This document shows positions 1 through 6,539 of a DNA stretch of 7,072 bases, in pieces. The DNA is from Chloroflexota bacterium (GTDB taxonomy: Bacteria; Chloroflexota; Dehalococcoidia; Dehalococcoidales; WRFJ01), in the NCBI GenBank assembly GCA_009778865.1, contig WRFJ01000043.1, positions 1-7,072 of the forward strand, in the 5' to 3' direction. The position numbers were made by a program, and so were the translations under genes. Below the pieces are notes generated by a model, which made no database searches, was not told where the DNA came from, and saw only the letters and a list, made by a program, of their open reading frames with translations. The stretch's first letter is position 1, and every line of letters starts with the position of its first letter.

Positions 1-1
1 T

Positions 2-49
2 ACACGCATGGCTTTACTTTATTTACTGTGTGGGCGCGAGGAGATATAA
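2..49 (+). CDS. pyrB: Aspartate carbamoyltransferase catalytic subunit, C-terminal end only (partial)
   Basis: The reading frame from base 2 to the TAA at 47-49 gives TRMALLYLLCGREEI. The RMALLYLL core resembles the C-terminal helix of aspartate carbamoyltransferases, where a motif like VRMAxLYLL closes the protein. The enzyme joins carbamoyl phosphate to aspartate in the cytoplasm, making the substrate of the next gene, pyrC. The stop lies 4 nt before the pyrC start, and the pyrC ribosome binding site sits inside the last pyrB codons, as expected for coupled operon genes. Only 15 residues are visible, so the call rests on this short motif plus the pyr-operon context; no active-site residue can be checked. 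Confidence 0.75.
   Translation, partial: TRMALLYLLCGREEI
39..43 (+). promoter_or_regulatory. Ribosome binding site for pyrC (AGGAG)
   Basis: AGGAG ends 10 nt before the ATG at 54. It supports ATG 54 over the in-frame GTG at 30, which lies upstream of this site, and over ATG 60, which is 16 nt away. It overlaps the last codons of pyrB. Confidence 0.7.
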
Positions 50-53
50 AAAG

Positions 54-1403
54 ATGGTTATGAATTTTGATTTTACTAAAAAAGAAAGATTTAAAGAAGA
101 AAGACTACTGGAAAAACATCTGCATTTAGCTAACGACATCATTATTAAAAATGCCCGCGTCTATAGTCCGCAGGATGGTTTGGATGAAGTGACCGATGTG
201 TTGGTAAATGCCGACGGTATTATTGAGAAAATAGATAAGGACATTTCCGGTTTTACGGCTAATGTTTTGGATGCACATGACTTAGTATTAACGCCGGCTT
301 TTATAGATTTACATTGTCATTTGCGTGAGCCGGGTTTTAGCCATAAAGAAACTATCGAAAGTGGTACCAAAGCTGCTGCTGCCGGTGGTTTTGCTGTAGT
401 GTGTGCTATGCCTAACACTAATCCAGCTATAGATAACGTAGCTACTATAGAATATTTTTTAGATAGAGCTGAAGATGCTTCTGTATATGTACTGCTCATA
501 GCTGCTATCACTAAAGGACGCGAAGGACAAGCTTTAAGTCCTATGAATGCTTTGGATCAAGCCGGAGCTATAGCTTTTAGTGATGATGGCTGTAGTGTAT
601 CCGATGCTCAGATAGCTTCTTTAGCTTTTGCTTACAGTCAAAAAAGCGGCAAGCCAATTATGGAGCATTGTGAAGAGCCATCTTTAGCTAAAGATGGTCA
701 GATCAATGACGGCATTATTGCTACTCGCTTAGGACTATGCGGCATACCTAATGCCGCCGAGGAAGTGATTGTGGCTCGTGATATTGCTTTAGCTAGACAG
801 ACGGGAGCCAGATTGCATATTTGTCATATATCTACCGCTGGTGCCGTGGAACTGGTGCGCCAAGCCAAAAAAGAAGGCTTAAAAGTGACCGCCGAAGTTA
901 CTCCTCATCATTTAGTCTTAGACGAAAGTGAATGTTTGGGATATAACACCAATGCTAAAGTAAATCCTCCTTTACGTTCGCTAAAAGATAGAGAAGCCTT
1001 AATAGCCGGCTTAAACGATGGTACTATAGACGCTATCGCTACTGATCATGCTCCGCACACTGCTCACGAAAAAGATTGTGAATTTGCTTACGCGCCGTTT
1101 GGTATTAGTGGACTGGAGACGGCTTTTGCTTTAGTTAACAGTCTTATTAAAGATAATAAAATATCTTTGGAAACGGCTATTAGAGCGCTTACGCAAAAAC
1201 CAGCAGCTATTTTAGGTATTAAAAGCACTATTAAAGTGGGTGAAGAAGCTAATCTAGTAGCTTTTGATATGAATGAAAAGTGGCTGGTGGAAGCTAAAGA
1301 CTTTAAATCTAAAGGTCATAACACACCATTAGAGGGGCGCACAGTGCAGGGCCGGGTAAAATTAACTATCGCCAAAGGTGCTGTGGCTTACAAGGAGATA
1401 TAA
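54..1403 (+). CDS. pyrC: Dihydroorotase (type I, zinc-dependent)
   Basis: Catalyses reversible cyclisation of N-carbamoyl-L-aspartate to dihydroorotate, the third step of UMP synthesis, in the cytoplasm. From ATG 54 it has 449 residues. Visible motifs of the amidohydrolase barrel: DLHCHLREPG with metal ligands His87 and His89 and substrate Arg91; FSDDG at about 175-179, carrying the Asp that bridges the metals in type I enzymes; EH at 204-205; LHICHIST at about 254-261; and TDHAPH at 330-335 with catalytic Asp331. The PFGISGLET substrate loop is at about 348-356. The protein is longer than the usual 425-430 residues because the first beta-strand (DIIIKNARVY) starts only at residue 28, after a charged N-terminal extension. 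The TAA stop is followed by a second TAA and then the next start codon. All catalytic residues look intact. Confidence 0.96.
   Translation: MVMNFDFTKKERFKEERLLEKHLHLANDIIIKNARVYSPQDGLDEVTDVLVNADGIIEKIDKDISGFTANVLDAHDLVLTPAFIDLHCHLREPGFSHKETIESGTKAAAAGGFAVVCAMPNTNPAIDNVATIEYFLDRAEDASVYVLLIAAITKGREGQALSPMNALDQAGAIAFSDDGCSVSDAQIASLAFAYSQKSGKPIMEHCEEPSLAKDGQINDGIIATRLGLCGIPNAAEEVIVARDIALARQTGARLHICHISTAGAVELVRQAKKEGLKVTAEVTPHHLVLDESECLGYNTNAKVNPPLRSLKDREALIAGLNDGTIDAIATDHAPHTAHEKDCEFAYAPFGISGLETAFALVNSLIKDNKISLETAIRALTQKPAAILGIKSTIKVGEEANLVAFDMNEKWLVEAKDFKSKGHNTPLEGRTVQGRVKLTIAKGAVAYKEI
1392..1397 (+). promoter_or_regulatory. Ribosome binding site for the carA-like gene (AAGGAG)
   Basis: AAGGAG lies within the last codons of pyrC, 9 nt before ATG 1407. 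This strong site suggests that the degenerate CarA-like protein is still efficiently translated and is not a decaying relic. Confidence 0.75.
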
Positions 1404-1406
1404 TAA

Positions 1407-2438
1407 ATGGGGCAAAAAGCTTACTTGGTTTTGGAAGACGGCTCTTATTATGAAGGCTTGTTGTGCGGTGCCGAAATAGGGACCAGTGGTGAAGCAGTTT
1501 TTTTCCAAAATCTTACTTCTTTTAACGACGTGCTCACAGACCCGGCAGCGGCTGGCAAGATTTATGCTATAGATCAGTTGCCACAAAATGAAGAGAATGA
1601 AGCACAAAGCGATAATTTATGGGCTTCGGGCCTAATATTGCCGTATACAGATGAAGAGATAAACGACTATTTTGATGCAAATGGTACACCAGCTTTAGTG
1701 GTAGAAAATATAGACGAGCTTTGTCAAAAACTAAGGCAAAAAAGTCAGACGGCGGTTATCATTAAAGATTTAGTAGAGGGGCAAACTATTATCAAAACTA
1801 CTGTTAAATATGACCATATAGATTTTGTTAAACAAGTGACCACAGAGGAAGAATATACACTTTCTCCCGATGGTGAACCTGTAGCTAAAGTAGTGTTGTT
1901 AGACTTAGGAGTACGCCAAGATTTGGTAGATAAACTTTTAGCTTGTGATGTGCAGGTAACAGTAGTTCCGGCCAGTACATCGGCATCTGATATTTTAACT
2001 AAAAAACCAGACGGTCTAGTAGTAAGTGGCGGTCCAGGTAACCCAGAGCGCTTAAGATACGTTTATGATACTTTATGCCAGCTGGTGGGTTCATGTCCTA
2101 TTTTTGCTTGTGCTTTAGGATGTCAAATGATAGCTGCGGCTTTTTCTGTTAAAAGTTATAAAATGCCCTTGCGTCATAACGGCACAGCCGATGTGCGTTA
2201 CAAAGACCGTTATGAGACGCATCTGGTAACACAAAACTCATCTTATGCTATAAATTGTGAACGCATACGTTATGGATTGAATATTGCCGCGTGTATGGCA
2301 GATGATGATACAGTTGCGGCTTTAGGGCATGATATGCTTCCCATAACCGGTCTGGATTACTACGGTGAAGAAGATACTTCTGCTTGTTCATTTAACGCTT
2401 TGCTTAAGGGCTTTGTTGGCAGCTTGAAAAAGAATTAA
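1407..2438 (+). CDS. carA: Carbamoyl phosphate synthase small subunit homologue with degenerate glutaminase site
   Basis: CarA normally hydrolyses glutamine and passes ammonia to CarB. The 343-residue protein has the family fold: an N-terminal CarA domain (AYLVLEDGSYYEG, then LTDP at 43-46) and a class I glutamine amidotransferase domain from about residue 160 (VVLLDLGVRQDL, SGGPGNP at 207-213, YKM at 251-253). The catalytic site is lost. The usual FGICLGHQ reads FACALGCQ (233-240), placing Ala236 at the nucleophilic cysteine and Cys239 at the following histidine. The usual HPE triad segment reads YGE, placing Tyr319 at the catalytic histidine, with Glu321 kept. The Ser47 glutamine ligand is Ala47, and QNHG is QNSS. 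The frame is intact, the ribosome site is strong and the gene sits directly before carB, so it probably remains as a structural or regulatory partner. Orthology by position is firm; glutaminase activity is doubtful. Confidence 0.88.
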   Translation: MGQKAYLVLEDGSYYEGLLCGAEIGTSGEAVFFQNLTSFNDVLTDPAAAGKIYAIDQLPQNEENEAQSDNLWASGLILPYTDEEINDYFDANGTPALVVENIDELCQKLRQKSQTAVIIKDLVEGQTIIKTTVKYDHIDFVKQVTTEEEYTLSPDGEPVAKVVLLDLGVRQDLVDKLLACDVQVTVVPASTSASDILTKKPDGLVVSGGPGNPERLRYVYDTLCQLVGSCPIFACALGCQMIAAAFSVKSYKMPLRHNGTADVRYKDRYETHLVTQNSSYAINCERIRYGLNIAACMADDDTVAALGHDMLPITGLDYYGEEDTSACSFNALLKGFVGSLKKN

Positions 2439-2449
2439 AGAGATAGATT

Positions 2450-2454
2450 GGAGG
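2450..2454 (+). promoter_or_regulatory. Unusually close ribosome binding site for carB (GGAGG)
   Basis: GGAGG ends only 2 nt before ATG 2457, shorter than the usual 5-9 nt. The alternative start is TTG 2448, which would use the weaker AAAGAG at 2437-2442. The two choices differ by three residues. Confidence 0.5.
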
Positions 2455-2456
2455 TA

Positions 2457-5400
2457 ATGAAGATTAAAGAAATACAAAAACCTAAAAAGATATTAATCAT
2501 CGGCAGCGGGCCTATTGTTATAGGTCAAGCTGCGGAATTTGACTATGCTGGTGCTCAAGCCTGCAAAGCTATGCACGAAGAGGGCGTGCAGAGCGTTTTG
2601 GTTAACTCCAATCCGGCTACCATTATGACCGACGAAGAGATAGCTGACGTGGTGTATATAGAACCCTTAACAGTGGAAAGTCTAGAAAAAATTATTGCGA
2701 AAGAATGTCCAGATGCCCTTTTGTCTACCATGGGTGGCCAGACTGGTTTAAATCTCACTATGGACCTGCATAAAGCTGGTGTTTTAGACAGATATAATGT
2801 ACGTGTTTTAGGTTCTTCTATTGAAACTATTGCTATGGCCGAAGACAGAGAGTTATTTAAAGAAATGTTGCAGCGTATAGGTGAGCCTGTGCCTCCTTCA
2901 GAAACTGTCAATAATTATCAAGAAGCTTTGGCGGCTGCTCACAGAATTGGTTTACCTCTTATTGTGCGTCCGGCATATACATTGGGTGGTACCGGTGGTG
3001 GGTTTGCCAATACTTGGGAAGAATTTAATGAAGTAATTAAGACAGGTTTGGAAGCTTCGCCGATTAATCAAATATTGTTGGAAAAATCTTTACGCGGCTG
3101 GAAAGAAATAGAATATGAAGTTATGCGTGATGCCAACAACAACTGTGTTACCATTTGTAATATGGAAAATATTGATCCCATGGGTGTACACACCGGTGAT
3201 AGTATTGTAGTTGCGCCTACCCAGACTTTGACCGATAAAGAATATCAAATGATGCGCACTGCTTCTTTAAACATCATTCGTGCTTTGGGTATTGAGGGTG
3301 GTTGTAATGTACAAATGTGTTTAGACCCTTGTAGCTCGCAGTATTATGTCATTGAAGTAAACCCACGCGTTTCTCGTTCTTCAGCTTTAGCTTCCAAAGC
3401 TACTGGCTATCCGATTGCCAGAGTAGCTGCTAAAATTGCTGTGGGTAGAACCTTAGATCAGATAACCAATGTTGTAACTGGTAAAACTACGGCGGCTTTT
3501 GAACCTTCAATAGACTATATTGTAGTCAAAATTCCCCGTTGGCCTTTTGATAAATTTGAAAGCGGTGACCGCATTATTAACACACAAATGAAAGCTACCG
3601 GCGAGGTAATGGCTATAGATCGCTCTTTTGAGAGTGCTTTACAAAAAGCTGTGCGTTCACTGGAATTTGGTAAAAAGAGTATTTTATGGGAGGGGGCCGA
3701 CTGGGGCAGCGATTGGCACAACTATCCTCTATATCCCAATGATTTACGTTTGTGGGCCTTGCTGGCTGCTTTGCGTCGCGGTGCTATCATAGATGAACTC
3801 TATCAAATAACGAATATTGACAAATGGTTCTTAAATAAATTGCAAAACATTGTCAATATGGAAAAAACTTTACTTAGCGAACCTCTGACGTCGGAACTTT
3901 TGTTTAAAGCCAAAAAGTTGGGCTTTGCTGATAGCGTTATTGCTACTTTAAGCGACTATCTGCCCGAACAAGTCCGTGATATGCGTAAAGAGAAAAATAT
4001 TATTCCCGTATATAAAATGGTGGATACTTGTGCTGCTGAATTTATGGCGGCTACCCCTTATTTCTACTCCACCTATGAAAACGAAAACGAAGCTACACCT
4101 ACTGCCAAGCATAAAGCGGTGGTCATCGGCAGTGGTCCTATACGTATAGGACAAGGCATAGAGTTTGATTATTGCTCAGTGCACTCAGCCTGGACTCTGA
4201 AAAATGAGGGCTATGAAAGTATTATGATCAACTCTAATCCGGAGACAGTCTCCACCGATTTTGATACTTCTTCACGCCTTTATTTTGAAGCTTTAGATAG
4301 TGAGAGTGTGCGTGATATATTGGAAAATGAAGGTTATGGCGGTGCTGAAGTGGGTGTTATTACTCAATTTGGAGGACAAACGGCTATTAATCTGGCCGAT
4401 ATTCTTAACAAAACCGGTCATAATATGCTGGGCTCTTCTTCTCATACTATAGACCTTGCAGAAGATAGAGAGCAATTTGAGCAGTTTCTGTCAGGCTTAG
4501 GTATTCCGCAGGCACCCGGCGCAGCTATCCGCAGTGTGGAAGAGGCTTTAAAAACAGCCGAAATTATCGGCTATCCGGTTATGGTGCGTCCTTCGTTTGT
4601 TTTGGGCGGACGAGCCATGGAAATTGTGCATTCAGCTACTGAGTTAGTGCGTTATATGAAAAGTGCTATTGACTTGCAGACCGGTCACCCTATTTTGATT
4701 GATAAATATCTTATTGGTAAGGAAGTGGAAGTAGATGCTATATGTGACGGTCAAACGGTATTTATTCCCGGCATTATGGAACATATAGAGCGAGCCGGTG
4801 TACATTCTGGCGACAGTATGGCAGTATATCCGCCGCAAAAGCTCTCACAGGAAGAACAAGAAACTATTGTGCACTACGCTTTAAACATAGGCAAAGGCTT
4901 AGGCATCATCGGTCTTATGAATATCCAATTTGTAGTGACCGGCGATAGTCAGGTATATGTCATTGAAGTAAACCCACGCTCTTCACGTACCGTGCCTTTT
5001 TTATCTAAAGTAACCGGTGTGCCTATGGTGGATGTAGCTACTAAAGTTATGCTGGGTCACAGCTTAAAGGAACAAGGTTATCAAGATGGTCTTTATCCTC
5101 CCAAAGATTTGGTGGCGGTAAAAGCCCCAGTCTTTAGTATGAATAAATTATCGGGCGTAGATACATATCTTGGTCCGGAAATGAAGAGCACTGGAGAAGT
5201 AATGGGTATAGATCATACATTTAATGCTGCTCTTATCAAAGCTCTTAAAGCTTCGGGTTTAATGCTACCGCCACAAGGCGCCATTTTACTGTCTATAGCT
5301 GATCGCGATAAACCGGAAGCTCTCAAAATTGTGCGCATGTTGTATGAAGCTGGTTATTCTTTTTATGCTACTGCTGGCACGGCTGAGGTATTAAGCGCTA

Positions 5401-5684
5401 TGGATATTTCTGTAGTGGCTATATCTAAGAAGCTTAACGAAGGCCATCCTAACGTGGTAGATATTATAAAAGATGGTACTGTGCAGGGTGTTATAAATAC
5501 TGTTACTGGTGACCGTGCTCCTTTGTGCGACGGTTTTCATATCCGTCGCATAGCTGCTGAAATGCGTATACCTTGCTACACCTCTTTGGATACTGCCAGA
5601 GAAGCAGCAGCAGCATTATTAGCTCAGAAAGAAGAAAGTGTTAAAAATATAAGCGAATATCGTAAAGGAAGATTTCATGATTAA
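2457..5684 (+). CDS. carB: Carbamoyl phosphate synthase large subunit
   Basis: Makes carbamoyl phosphate from bicarbonate, ammonia and two ATP, feeding PyrB (and arginine synthesis if present). The 1075-residue length from ATG 2457 matches the family. Order of parts: first preATP-grasp/ATP-grasp unit (IIGSGPIVIGQ near residue 15, VRPAYTLGGTGGG near 170, Gln286, Glu300 and Asn302 in the metal/ATP site); oligomerisation region from about 400 to 550; second unit (VIGSGPIRIGQGIEFDY near 557, VRPSFVLGGRAME near 710, Gln824, Glu837 and Asn839); and a C-terminal MGS-like regulatory domain from about 940 (ISVADRD-like segment, ATAGTAE, NTVTGD, DGFHIRR). Both active halves look complete, unlike the preceding CarA. 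It overlaps pyrK by 8 nt. The start is ATG 2457 or TTG 2448. The first residues, KIKEIQKPKKILIIGSGP, fit the normal CarB N-terminus either way. Confidence 0.97.
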   Translation: MKIKEIQKPKKILIIGSGPIVIGQAAEFDYAGAQACKAMHEEGVQSVLVNSNPATIMTDEEIADVVYIEPLTVESLEKIIAKECPDALLSTMGGQTGLNLTMDLHKAGVLDRYNVRVLGSSIETIAMAEDRELFKEMLQRIGEPVPPSETVNNYQEALAAAHRIGLPLIVRPAYTLGGTGGGFANTWEEFNEVIKTGLEASPINQILLEKSLRGWKEIEYEVMRDANNNCVTICNMENIDPMGVHTGDSIVVAPTQTLTDKEYQMMRTASLNIIRALGIEGGCNVQMCLDPCSSQYYVIEVNPRVSRSSALASKATGYPIARVAAKIAVGRTLDQITNVVTGKTTAAFEPSIDYIVVKIPRWPFDKFESGDRIINTQMKATGEVMAIDRSFESALQKAVRSLEFGKKSILWEGADWGSDWHNYPLYPNDLRLWALLAALRRGAIIDELYQITNIDKWFLNKLQNIVNMEKTLLSEPLTSELLFKAKKLGFADSVIATLSDYLPEQVRDMRKEKNIIPVYKMVDTCAAEFMAATPYFYSTYENENEATPTAKHKAVVIGSGPIRIGQGIEFDYCSVHSAWTLKNEGYESIMINSNPETVSTDFDTSSRLYFEALDSESVRDILENEGYGGAEVGVITQFGGQTAINLADILNKTGHNMLGSSSHTIDLAEDREQFEQFLSGLGIPQAPGAAIRSVEEALKTAEIIGYPVMVRPSFVLGGRAMEIVHSATELVRYMKSAIDLQTGHPILIDKYLIGKEVEVDAICDGQTVFIPGIMEHIERAGVHSGDSMAVYPPQKLSQEEQETIVHYALNIGKGLGIIGLMNIQFVVTGDSQVYVIEVNPRSSRTVPFLSKVTGVPMVDVATKVMLGHSLKEQGYQDGLYPPKDLVAVKAPVFSMNKLSGVDTYLGPEMKSTGEVMGIDHTFNAALIKALKASGLMLPPQGAILLSIADRDKPEALKIVRMLYEAGYSFYATAGTAEVLSAMDISVVAISKKLNEGHPNVVDIIKDGTVQGVINTVTGDRAPLCDGFHIRRIAAEMRIPCYTSLDTAREAAAALLAQKEESVKNISEYRKGRFHD
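5664..5671 (+). promoter_or_regulatory. Ribosome binding site for pyrK (AAAGGAAG)
   Basis: AAAGGAAG lies within the end of carB, 5 nt before ATG 5677. Because carB ends at 5684, after the pyrK start, the two genes are probably translationally coupled. Confidence 0.6.
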
Positions 5685-6450
5685 AGAACGACAGGCATTA
5701 GTAAAGAGCAATACACAAATAACTGAGAATATATTTCTCATAACGCTGCACAACAGCGAAATAGCCAGCTTAGCCCGTAGCGGCCAATTTGCTATGGTGG
5801 AAGTTCCCGGGTATCTTTTGCGCCGTCCATTATGCATAGCTGATGTTTCGTTAGATAAAGATGAATTTTCGCTACTGTATGCTACAGTCGGAGATGGTAC
5901 TAAAACTCTAAGCCATGTGCAGTCTAATAAAAATTTAAATATAGTAGCACCGCTGGGACACGGTTTTCCTATATTTAAAAACGAAAAGGCTTTAGTTATA
6001 GGTGGTGGCATGGGGGCTGCTACCACTATACAGCTTTGCAAAGAGCTTTTAGAAAATAAAAACTCGGTAGATTTGCTTTTGGGTTTTAGGAATGCTGAAG
6101 CAGTCATACCGTCGGAGTTTTTTCCTCAACAGATAGATATGAAAATAGCCACTGAAGACGGCTCTGTAGGCACTAAAGGTTTTGTTACTGCCATTGTGCC
6201 AGATTTAAAGCGTTACGATCATATCTATATGTGTGGGCCTGTACCTATGTATCGAGCTATGACACCACTGTTATGGAGCAGTACCATTTGTTATCCTAAA
6301 GTATTTGCTTCTTTTGAAGCGCGTATGGGATGTGGTTACGGTATGTGTGTAGGCTGCTCTATAACAGTCAATGGGCAAAAGCAAAAAGTATGCACTGAAG
6401 GGCCGGTTTTTGATTTTAACCAAGTGGATTTTGTTTCATTAGTTTTATAA
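5677..6450 (+). CDS. pyrK: Dihydroorotate dehydrogenase B (NAD+), electron transfer subunit
   Basis: PyrK accepts electrons from the FMN subunit PyrD and passes them through a [2Fe-2S] cluster and FAD to NAD+ during oxidation of dihydroorotate to orotate. The 257-residue length is typical. The N-terminal ferredoxin-reductase-like FAD domain shows RRPLCI at 49-54 (the family's RRPxSI FAD motif) and APLGHGF at 91-97. The NAD-binding domain has VIGGGMGAA at 107-115 and MCGP at 185-188. The cluster ligands are Cys219, Cys224, Cys227 and Cys239, in the C-x4-C-x2-C-x11-C pattern of PyrK, followed by EGPVF. It overlaps the end of carB. In many Bacillota pyrD follows immediately; here no pyrD appears in the 622 bases after the stop, so the partner must be encoded elsewhere or further downstream. 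Confidence 0.95.
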   Translation: MIKERQALVKSNTQITENIFLITLHNSEIASLARSGQFAMVEVPGYLLRRPLCIADVSLDKDEFSLLYATVGDGTKTLSHVQSNKNLNIVAPLGHGFPIFKNEKALVIGGGMGAATTIQLCKELLENKNSVDLLLGFRNAEAVIPSEFFPQQIDMKIATEDGSVGTKGFVTAIVPDLKRYDHIYMCGPVPMYRAMTPLLWSSTICYPKVFASFEARMGCGYGMCVGCSITVNGQKQKVCTEGPVFDFNQVDFVSLVL

Positions 6451-6451
6451 T
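6425..6451 (+). promoter_or_regulatory. Possible promoter with perfect TATAAT box
   Basis: TATAAT at 6446-6451 spans the pyrK stop codon. The best upstream partner is TGGATT at 6425-6430, a poor -35 match with a short 15-nt spacer. If used, it would give a leader of about 80 nt before the QueD-like gene, containing all the dyad symmetries described below. A TATAAT is easily met by chance in AT-rich sequence. Confidence 0.25.
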
Positions 6452-6470
6452 CTTATTTATGATGGAAAAA

Positions 6471-6484
6471 TAATTTGCAAATTA
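6471..6484. repeat. Perfect 14-nt palindrome TAATTTGCAAATTA
   Basis: A fully self-complementary 14-mer in the spacer between pyrK and the QueD-like gene, 20 nt after the pyrK stop. Its size and symmetry suit an operator for a dimeric helix-turn-helix regulator of the downstream gene. No specific regulator motif is recognised, so an operator role is inference. Confidence 0.4.
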
Positions 6485-6497
6485 AAGTAGGCTTTAA
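6482..6497 (+). repeat. Short inverted repeat, 6-bp arms around TAGG
   Basis: TTAAAG at 6482-6487 is complementary to CTTTAA at 6492-6497 across a 4-nt loop. It is mostly A-U pairs with no following T-run, so it is a weak hairpin and not a convincing terminator. It shares bases 6482-6484 with the palindrome before it, so both cannot form as RNA stems together. Confidence 0.3.
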
Positions 6498-6499
6498 AG

Positions 6500-6513
6500 G
6501 CTGCATATGCAGC
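6500..6513. repeat. Perfect 14-nt palindrome GCTGCATATGCAGC
   Basis: As RNA it could form a 5-bp GC-rich stem (GCTGC/GCAGC) with an ATAT loop. It is followed by AAATTTT rather than a clean T-run, so at most it is a weak terminator; an operator or leader hairpin is equally possible. Its centre is 29 bp from that of the palindrome at 6471-6484. The in-frame ATG at 6507 lies inside it. Confidence 0.4.
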
Positions 6514-6525
6514 AAATTTTAAAAC

Positions 6526-6531
6526 AGGAGG
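6526..6531 (+). promoter_or_regulatory. Ribosome binding site for the QueD-like gene (AGGAGG)
   Basis: A near-consensus AGGAGG 8 nt before ATG 6540. It decides the start: the in-frame ATG at 6507 lies upstream of it, inside the palindrome, and has no such site of its own. Confidence 0.8.
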
Positions 6532-6539
6532 AAATTATC

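Noticed and set aside
30..53. GTG 30 as the pyrC start
   Set aside because: The AGGAG site lies downstream of it and fits ATG 54; GTG 30 would also extend into the pyrB 3' end with no ribosome site.
1407..2438. Calling carA a pseudogene
   Set aside because: The frame is uninterrupted over 343 codons, has a strong ribosome site, keeps operon position and keeps fold motifs such as GGPGNP. A catalytically changed but maintained protein fits better.
2555..2911. Antisense open frame of 118 codons inside carB
   Set aside because: It lies opposite the conserved first ATP-grasp unit and has no family motif; a shadow of the coding strand.
5619..6107. Antisense open frame of 162 codons opposite the end of carB and pyrK
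   Set aside because: It is opposite two well-supported genes with family motifs, its product resembles nothing I recognise, and long antisense frames are common by chance.
6500..6524. Rho-independent terminator after pyrK
   Set aside because: The stem is only 5 bp and is followed by AAATTTTAAAA rather than a T-run, so it is weak at best.
6507..6539. ATG 6507 as the start of the QueD-like gene
   Set aside because: It lies in a palindrome with no Shine-Dalgarno sequence, while AGGAGG at 6526-6531 is correctly placed for ATG 6540.
6451..6539. preQ1 or other known riboswitch ahead of the QueD-like gene
   Set aside because: Looked for the C-rich loop and A-rich tail of preQ1 class I and saw neither; no other riboswitch core was recognised.
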